64,000 bases of DNA, taken from the NCBI RefSeq assembly GCF_900141845.1, contig NZ_FQZB01000010.1:1-64000 (forward strand), read 5' to 3'. This DNA comes from Clostridium cavendishii DSM 21758. GTDB lineage: Bacteria > Bacillota > Clostridia > Clostridiales > Clostridiaceae. This document shows positions 58,323-64,000 of this stretch, one piece after another. Numbering within the stretch: position 1 is the first letter of the stretch; each line of letters opens with the position of its first letter. Under the pieces are notes generated by a model. It was not told where the DNA came from. It worked only from the letters and a program-made list of their open reading frames with translations, and searched no databases. The translations under genes and the position numbers were made by a program.

Positions 58323-59705
58323 TTATTTATTTAAATATTCATCTATAGCCTTAGCAGCTTTTTTACCAGCACCCATTGCAAGTATTACTGTTGCTGCCCC
58401 TGTTACGGCATCACCACCAGCATATACTCCTTCTCTTGAAGTTAACCCTGTTTCTTCTTCAGCTATTATACATCTTCTCTTATTTATATCTAAGCCCTCA
58501 GTTGTTGAAGATATTAATGGATTTGGTGAAGTTCCAAGGGACATTATTACTGTATCTAGTTCCATTATAAATTCTGAGCCTTCTATTTCTCTTGGTGATC
58601 TTCTTCCTGAAGCATCTGGTTCCCCAAGTTCCATTTTCACGCACTTCATAGCTTTTACCCAGCCTTTTTCATCTTGCAATATTTCTACTGGATTAGTTAA
58701 TACATCAAAGATTATACCTTCTTCTTTTGCATGATGAACTTCTTCAATTCTTGCTGGAAGTTCTGACTCACCTCTTCTATATACTATGTGAACCTCTGCT
58801 CCAAGTCTTAATGCAGTTCTTGCAGCATCCATTGCTACATTTCCTCCACCAACTACAGCTACTTTAGAACCCACTTTTATAGGAGTTTCATATCCTTCTT
58901 TAAAAGCTTTCATTAGGTTATTTCTAGTTAGGAATTCATTTGCTGAGAACACTCCATTAGCATTTTCTCCTGGTATTCCCATGAATCTTGGAAGACCTGC
59001 TCCTGAACCTATGAATACAGCCTTGAAGTCTTCTTCCTCAAAAAGCTGATCTATAGTTACAGTTCTACCTATAATAACATTAGTCTCTATAGTTACTCCT
59101 AATTTCTTTAAGCTTTCTATTTCATGCTTAACTACAGTTTCTTTTGGAAGTCTGAATTCTGGTATACCATAAACTAAAACTCCGCCTGCTTCATGTAAAG
59201 CTTCGAATATAGTAACATCATAGCCCATCCTAGCTAAATCTCCCGCACAAGTTAAACCTGCAGGACCGCTACCTATAACAGCTACTTTTTTACCATTCTT
59301 ATCAACCTTTTCTGTTAAGTCTATATTATTTTCTCTAGTCCAATCTGCTACAAAACGTTCTAGCTTACCTATTGATACAGCTTCACCTTTTATTCCTAAA
59401 ACACATTGCCCTTCACATTGACTTTCTTGCGGACAAACTCTTCCACATACTGCTGGAAGTGCTGAAGATTTTGCTATTACTTTAGCTGCTGATTCAATAT
59501 CCCCTTCCTTTACTTTACTTATAAATTCAGGTATTGATATATTAACTGGACACTTAGAAACACATTTTGGATTTTTACAATTTAAACATCTTTGAGCTTC
59601 TAATAATGCTTCTTCCTTATTATATCCAAGACATACTTCTTTAAAGTTCTTTGCTCTTTCCTTTGGATCTTGTTCTCTAACTGGAACTCTCTTAAATCTA
59701 TCCAT
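58323..59705 (-). CDS. nfnB: NfnB/GltA-like FAD- and NADP-binding subunit
   Basis: This 460-aa flavoprotein is often annotated as NADPH-dependent glutamate synthase small subunit (gltA). Two [4Fe-4S] clusters are bound by CLNCKNPKCVSKCP and CGRVCPQESQCEGQC. A GxGxxG FAD site follows (VAVIGSGPAGLTCAGDLA) and an NADPH site (VAVVGGGNVAMDAARTAL), then MDTVIMSLGTSPNP and the final GGDAVTGAATVILAMG. The small-subunit gene overlaps by one base, which fits the electron-bifurcating NADH-dependent ferredoxin:NADP+ oxidoreductase NfnAB. No glutamate synthase large subunit is adjacent. Confidence 0.85.
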   Translation of the reverse strand: MDRFKRVPVREQDPKERAKNFKEVCLGYNKEEALLEAQRCLNCKNPKCVSKCPVNISIPEFISKVKEGDIESAAKVIAKSSALPAVCGRVCPQESQCEGQCVLGIKGEAVSIGKLERFVADWTRENNIDLTEKVDKNGKKVAVIGSGPAGLTCAGDLARMGYDVTIFEALHEAGGVLVYGIPEFRLPKETVVKHEIESLKKLGVTIETNVIIGRTVTIDQLFEEEDFKAVFIGSGAGLPRFMGIPGENANGVFSANEFLTRNNLMKAFKEGYETPIKVGSKVAVVGGGNVAMDAARTALRLGAEVHIVYRRGESELPARIEEVHHAKEEGIIFDVLTNPVEILQDEKGWVKAMKCVKMELGEPDASGRRSPREIEGSEFIMELDTVIMSLGTSPNPLISSTTEGLDINKRRCIIAEEETGLTSREGVYAGGDAVTGAATVILAMGAGKKAAKAIDEYLNK

Positions 59706-60595
59706 TAATTATCACCTCCGCACTGACCACATCCGCCATGATGAGTGTCGCCTTCAACTTCCCTAAGTACTTTTCTTCCTTCTTCTGTCTTATACATAGT
59801 TTGTCTTCTCATAGCCTCGTCAAAATTAACAAGATGTCCATCAAATTCTGGTCCATCTACACAAGCAAATTTAACTTTTCCTCCTACAGTAACTCTACAT
59901 GCCCCACACATACCTGTTCCGTCTACCATTATAGGATTCAAGCTAACTACTGTTGGTATATTTAATTCTTTAGTTAATAAAGTTACAAATTTCATCATTA
60001 TCATAGGTCCTATAGCTACAACCAAGTCATATTTCTTTCCTTGATTTTCTACTAAATCCTTAAGTACAGTTGTAACTAACCCTTTTTGTCCATATGATCC
60101 ATCATCAGTAGTTATATAAAAGTTACCTGCTACTTCTCTCATTTCATTTTCAAGTATAAGCATGTCCTTAGTTTTAGATCCAACTATAACATCTGCCTTA
60201 ATCCCATGATTGTGAAGCCATTTTACCTGTGGATAAACTGGAGCTGTTCCTACTCCACCTGCTATAAATAATATATTCTTTTGTTTTAAATCTTCTAGAC
60301 TCTCATGAACTAACTCTGATTCTCTTCCTAAAGGTCCTACAAAATCGCTAAAGAAATCCCCTTCTTTAAGCTCTGCCATTTTCTTTGTAGAAGTCCCCAT
60401 AGTTTGGAATACTATAGTAACTGTCCCTGCTTCTTTGTCATAATCACAAATTGTAAGTGGAATTCTTTCCCCAATATCATCCACCTTAACTATTAAGAAT
60501 TGACCTGGATTACTTGCTTTTGCAACCCTTGGTGCATATACATCCATAAGATATATATTTTCTGCTAACAAACTTTTTTTTACTATCTTATACAA
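59705..60595 (-). CDS. nfnA: NfnA-like ferredoxin-NADP+ reductase subunit
   Basis: This 296-aa protein of the PyrK/SudB family has an N-terminal FAD domain (ERIPLTICDYDKEAGTVTIVFQ), an NAD-binding domain (NILFIAGGVGTAPVYPQVK) and a C-terminal [2Fe-2S] cluster bound by GTGMCGACRVTVGG and FACVDGPEFDG. The C-terminal tail HHGGCGQCGGDN carries two extra cysteines. It overlaps nfnB in a TAATG. As NfnA it would receive electrons from NADH and pass them to ferredoxin or to the NfnB flavins. Confidence 0.86.
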   Translation of the reverse strand: MYKIVKKSLLAENIYLMDVYAPRVAKASNPGQFLIVKVDDIGERIPLTICDYDKEAGTVTIVFQTMGTSTKKMAELKEGDFFSDFVGPLGRESELVHESLEDLKQKNILFIAGGVGTAPVYPQVKWLHNHGIKADVIVGSKTKDMLILENEMREVAGNFYITTDDGSYGQKGLVTTVLKDLVENQGKKYDLVVAIGPMIMMKFVTLLTKELNIPTVVSLNPIMVDGTGMCGACRVTVGGKVKFACVDGPEFDGHLVNFDEAMRRQTMYKTEEGRKVLREVEGDTHHGGCGQCGGDN

Positions 60596-60896
60596 ATTTT
60601 GTACCCCCTTATAAAAATAATCATACTTCTATTATACTAATCCATCTTTTGTAAATTCAACTTTAATATGAATATTTTTTATTATTTATTAATTTTATTT
60701 TATAAAAGATATTTTGTTGTTAATTTTACTTTTAAATCTTTATCATTTTCCAAACTAACTAATATTATAATTATTAGTTCTGTGGTTAACTTAATATCTC
60801 TTATAAGTAAGAATCCAAATCTTAGATTTGGTAATTCGAACTTACTCACTCGAATGAAATGAGAAGGAGTTTCCTTTATATAATATTCAAATATAA
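60596..60896. other. Intergenic region with a palindromic hairpin
   Basis: CCAAATCTTAGATTTGG (about 60819-60835) is a strong palindrome. The larger stretch from 60809 to 60862 includes TAAGT/ACTTA ends and resembles a small intergenic repeat or terminator for the ABC transporter gene. A 64-codon frame here lacks a ribosome site and is not accepted. Confidence 0.4.
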
Positions 60897-62600
60897 TTAA
60901 TACATTCCATGAAGGGATGCATATATTCCATTTAAATTCACAAGTTCTGAATGAGTTCCCCTCTCTTCTATCCCCTTATCTGTTAGAACTACAATCTCAT
61001 CTGCATTTTTAACTGTAGTAAGTCTATGTGCTACAACTAAAGTAGTTCTTTCTTTACTTAATTCTTCTAAAGATTTTTGAATCTCATATTCTGTTACATT
61101 ATCTAAAGCTGAAGTAGCTTCATCTAAAATAAGTATTGGTGGATTCTTTAAAAATACTCTTGCTATAGATATTCTTTGCTTTTGTCCGCCTGAAAGTTTA
61201 ACTCCTCTTTCACCTATATAGGTGTCATACCCCTCTTCAAGACTCATTATAAAGTTATGAAGGCTTGCTCTTTTTGCAGCTTCTATCATCTGCTCTTCTG
61301 TAGCTTCTGTATTTCCATATAAAATATTGTCCCTTATAGTTCCAGTAAATAAGAATACTTCTTGTTGAACAACACCAATAGAATCTCTTAAAGAATTAAG
61401 AGAAACATCCTTAATACTTACATCATCTATTAATATATCTCCTTGCTCAAAATCATAGAATCTTGGAATCAGGTTACATAGTGTTGATTTTCCCCCACCA
61501 GATGGTCCAACTAAAGCCACCATTTTACCAGCGTCTATCTTTAAGCTTAAATCTTCTAATATACTTTCTTTTTCTTCATACCTAAAGCTTACATCCTTTA
61601 TTTCTATTTTTCCTCTAACATCTTTAAGTTCTTTAGGATTATCAACTTCTTTTTCTTTATCTTCATTTACTATATCCATAATTCTTTGGAAGCCTGTAAC
61701 ACCAGATTGGTACATCTCATTAAAGTTTATAAGCTTTCTTATAGGTTGAAGTAACATTTTTATATATAGTATATATGCTACATAATCACCTAAACTAATC
61801 TTACCTTGATAAGCAAAATATCCTCCAGCCCCTAAAACTACTAGTTCTAGTATATCTACAAATAAAAACATTCCTGAAAAATATTCAGCCATTGATTTAT
61901 ACGCAAATTCTCTAGCATCTTTGAATATATTGTTACTTTCATTAAATTTATGAAGTTCATATTCTTTATTTCCAAAGGATTTTGTTACTTTTATACCTGA
62001 AATACTATTTTCTAAGCCAGCATTAACATCACCAGTTTTTTCTCTAGTTTTCAAAAATGCATCTAACATTTGTTGTCTTTTATGAATTGTATACCAAATA
62101 AGTACTGGCAAAAAAGCGAAAACTATTATTGTAAGTGGAACATTTACATTTAATAAGATTACAAAGGATCCTACTATTGTAACTATAGATATAAATAAAT
62201 CCTCTGGCCCATGATGTGCAAGCTCTGAAATATCCATTAAATCATTTATTATTCTTGACATAATTACTCCTGTTTTATTATTGTCAAAATAAGTACAAGG
62301 TAGGTCTTGAAGATGTGTGAATACTTCTTTTCTCATATCTGCTTGCATTCTAACACCTATAACATGTCCATAATATTGCATAAAATAATTTAAACCTGCT
62401 TTTATTATAAATAAAATAACTAAGACTATAGTAAATACAATTAATGTATTTAACTTTCTATTAGGTACCACATCATTCATAATATTTCTTGTGAGCATAG
62501 GATAAAACAAATCACAAGCAGCTACGAAAAATGCAGCTAATAAGTCCAAAATAAATACTTTTTTATACGGTTTATAATATGTTATAAATTTTTTAAACAA
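60897..62600 (-). CDS. ABC exporter (fused permease-ATPase)
   Basis: This 567-aa half-transporter of the MsbA/BmrA class has six membrane helices in the N-terminal 320 residues and an ATPase domain with Walker A GPSGGGKST, Q-loop VVQQEVFLF, signature LSGGQKQRISIARVF, Walker B ILILDEATSALD and H-loop AHRLTTV. It probably homodimerises; substrates may be drugs, lipids or peptides, which cannot be told. The start is TTG at 62600, six bases after GAAGGTG; the upstream ATG at 62618 would place this ribosome site inside the gene. It does not lie next to a second half-transporter. Confidence 0.9.
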   Translation of the reverse strand: MFKKFITYYKPYKKVFILDLLAAFFVAACDLFYPMLTRNIMNDVVPNRKLNTLIVFTIVLVILFIIKAGLNYFMQYYGHVIGVRMQADMRKEVFTHLQDLPCTYFDNNKTGVIMSRIINDLMDISELAHHGPEDLFISIVTIVGSFVILLNVNVPLTIIVFAFLPVLIWYTIHKRQQMLDAFLKTREKTGDVNAGLENSISGIKVTKSFGNKEYELHKFNESNNIFKDAREFAYKSMAEYFSGMFLFVDILELVVLGAGGYFAYQGKISLGDYVAYILYIKMLLQPIRKLINFNEMYQSGVTGFQRIMDIVNEDKEKEVDNPKELKDVRGKIEIKDVSFRYEEKESILEDLSLKIDAGKMVALVGPSGGGKSTLCNLIPRFYDFEQGDILIDDVSIKDVSLNSLRDSIGVVQQEVFLFTGTIRDNILYGNTEATEEQMIEAAKRASLHNFIMSLEEGYDTYIGERGVKLSGGQKQRISIARVFLKNPPILILDEATSALDNVTEYEIQKSLEELSKERTTLVVAHRLTTVKNADEIVVLTDKGIEERGTHSELVNLNGIYASLHGMY

Positions 62601-62682
62601 AAAATCACCTTCTTTCATGAATTTAATTATTTTAATCTAGTATACCGCTATTCAAAATCCTTGGTCAAGCCTAGACAAACGT

Positions 62683-62714
62683 AAAAAAACTCCTACCTAT
62701 AATAAGTAGGAGTT
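62683..62714 (-). terminator. Terminator of the alpha/beta hydrolase gene
   Basis: AACTCCTAC pairs with GTAGGAGTT, with a run of seven T on the minus strand. It begins 24 bases after the stop at 62738. Confidence 0.92.
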
Positions 62715-62737
62715 CCAAATCTAAAAATATTTATTAA

Positions 62738-63667
62738 CTATTTTATATTAGAGTTCAAAAATTCTACTACTTTTTTCTCATACTCATCTTTATAAAGTAA
62801 ATATGATCTTATATGATCTGCCTTTTCAGTAGTCCATAAGGTTACATTCTCTTTATTATTTACGCATGAATAAATATCTTCACTGTTTTTTATAGGTATA
62901 GCTTTATCATCTTTACTATGAATTAGAAATAACTTTTTATCTCCTAAAGACTTAGCTGCTTTTATCGCATCTACTTCATTTATATCTATACCTCTTATTA
63001 AAGGAAGAGTACTTAAAATTATTTTTGTAAACGGAAAATCAGGTAGTCCTGACCAATATGACATATTTTTTTCTAAATATGGCTTTAAGCTCGAGAAAGG
63101 GCTATCTGCTATTACAGCTTGTACATCTTCACTTTCTGATGCTGTTAATATAGATGTTGTTGCTCCCATAGACCATCCAATTAATCCTATATGTTTTGCA
63201 CCTTTATCCTTTTTAGCAAAATCAATAGCTGCTAATAAATCATATTTTTCAAATGCACCGATAGATGAAAAGTTACCTTCTGAATCCCCAGACGCCCTGA
63301 AATCAAATGTAAGTACATTATATCCTTTACTAGCTAATGTTTTTGCAAGGTTTATTACTTTAATATCATAAAGACCTCTACTATCTCCATAACCATGAGA
63401 AAAAATTATAGTTTTATCACTTTTTATAGTTTGTCCATTGTTTTGAGCACTTATATACCAACCTTTAAGTAGTGTATTATCTTTTTTACTATTAAAATTA
63501 ATATCTTCATAATTTAATCCATAGGCTTTTGGATTATCCTTTATTTCTTCTCGTTCTGGCCTAGTTAAGTTCACACCTACATAAACCGAAATAGCTATAA
63601 TAGATACTAAAATTAGAACTATAATTGCTACTATTATTCCATATATCTTTCTTTTGTTTTTTATCAT
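62738..63667 (-). CDS. Membrane-anchored alpha/beta hydrolase
   Basis: This 309-aa protein has an N-terminal membrane anchor (about residues 9-32) and an alpha/beta-hydrolase fold outside the cell. The oxyanion segment is FSHGYGDSRG. The nucleophile Ser lies in GWSMGA, the acid in HSKDDKAIP and the catalytic His in EKADHIRSY. The class corresponds to serine aminopeptidase/BAAT-like hydrolases with unknown substrate. It lies upstream of the ABC exporter on the same strand but has its own terminator. Confidence 0.86.
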   Translation of the reverse strand: MIKNKRKIYGIIVAIIVLILVSIIAISVYVGVNLTRPEREEIKDNPKAYGLNYEDINFNSKKDNTLLKGWYISAQNNGQTIKSDKTIIFSHGYGDSRGLYDIKVINLAKTLASKGYNVLTFDFRASGDSEGNFSSIGAFEKYDLLAAIDFAKKDKGAKHIGLIGWSMGATTSILTASESEDVQAVIADSPFSSLKPYLEKNMSYWSGLPDFPFTKIILSTLPLIRGIDINEVDAIKAAKSLGDKKLFLIHSKDDKAIPIKNSEDIYSCVNNKENVTLWTTEKADHIRSYLLYKDEYEKKVVEFLNSNIK

Positions 63668-63913
63668 TATAATCTATCCTTTGTTTTAAATTTTTTATTT
63701 AATAATCTATATACTATCACGAATATTTTATTATAGTCAAATATTTTGATTATCCAATAATACCATATAAAAATTTTATTTATTTAACCTCAAATATTAA
63801 TATATATGTTCAATAAAATATTACATTTAATCAAATATTATCAAAAAAAGAATAATTGTTAATAATTTTAAAATTATAGTGTAGAATATATATTACAATA
63901 TATATATAATAAA

Positions 63914-63951
63914 AACCGAAGTTAATTATTATTAAAAAATCAACTTCGGTT
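63914..63951. terminator. Bidirectional terminator at the right edge
   Basis: AACCGAAGTT (63914-63923) pairs with AACTTCGGTT (63942-63951), six bases beyond the stop of the partial gene on the minus strand. A-rich flanks allow use in both directions. Confidence 0.88.
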
Positions 63952-63956
63952 ACTTA

Positions 63957-64000
63957 TTAAATCATAACTGCAAAAGCTTCATAAGGTCTTAAAGTCATCT
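63957..64000 (-). CDS. Partial CDS: C-terminal end, perhaps an alpha-amylase-family enzyme
   Basis: The open frame enters from the right edge and ends MTLRPYEAFAVMI and stop. Endings of the type L-x-P-Y/W-E-A are common in GH13 glycoside hydrolases (alpha-glucosidase, oligo-1,6-glucosidase, trehalose-6-phosphate hydrolase), where they form the last beta strand. With only 13 residues this is a tentative suggestion. Confidence 0.4.
   Translation of the reverse strand, partial: MTLRPYEAFAVMI

Noticed and set aside
58323..59705. Assignment as glutamate synthase small subunit
   Set aside because: No large subunit adjacent and the overlapping FAD/[2Fe-2S] partner gene points to NfnAB.
60668..60862. 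64-codon plus-strand frame between nfnA and the ABC exporter
   Set aside because: No ribosome site and overlap with a palindromic hairpin.

Overview
The window is AT-rich (few G/C outside RNA genes), has Gram-positive ribosome sites (GGAGG or AGGTG types, several driving UUG starts) and a gene set typical of Clostridium sensu stricto: guanine-riboswitch-controlled guaB-guaA, CIRCE-controlled groES-groEL, an [FeFe] hydrogenase, an NfnAB-type bifurcating transhydrogenase and a clostridial type IV pilus operon. I place it in Clostridium cluster I, close to the C. perfringens group, but cannot name the species. Nearly all genes lie on the minus strand.

Layout. 1-156: tRNA-Gly and tRNA-Pro with a promoter upstream. 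486-3349: a rph-rdgB-phosphodiesterase operon led by an AIR-synthase-like gene. 3443-7340: an orphan conserved protein, a solitary peptide-binding lipoprotein and two small membrane proteins. 7333-11733: ligA and pcrA. 12055-12209: a predicted, unannotated small RNA with its own consensus promoter and terminator. 12342-15011: an RsuA-type pseudouridine synthase, then a Pit phosphate transporter with its DUF47/PhoU-like partner behind a Pho-box-like repeat. 15319-20032: a seven-repeat Y_Y_Y protein, a DUF188 protein, pgi and a small membrane protein. 20343-25968: an oppABCDF peptide importer. 26722-27742: a MarR regulator and a cyclase-family hydrolase behind two operator-like repeats.

27892-34090 is a small (about 6.15 kb) integrated element in the 3' end of guaA. 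A 48-bp near-identical copy of the guaA end marks each boundary, and a tyrosine integrase sits next to guaA. The element carries a short RepA_N-like replication protein preceded by 21-22 bp iteron-like repeats, a serine recombinase, a frameshifted small gene and three proteins I do not recognise.

34044-37572: guaA and guaB, with a guanine riboswitch and a consensus promoter. 37959-52337: a complete-looking type IV pilus operon in the order pilD-pilB-pilC-pilA-pilM-pilN-pilO-three minor prepilins-large von Willebrand A-like protein. PilB begins with a c-di-GMP-binding MshEN module. No pilT is present. 52618-54550: groEL and groES. 54869-60595: a DUF1461 membrane protein, a group-B-like [FeFe] hydrogenase, an OGG-type DNA glycosylase and nfnB/nfnA. 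60897-64000: an ABC exporter, an alpha/beta hydrolase and the 3' end of one more gene.

The most notable regions are the guaA-integrated element with replication-like signals, the predicted small RNA between pcrA and the pseudouridine synthase, the terminal vWA-like protein of the pilus operon, and the Pho-box-like and MarR operator arrays.
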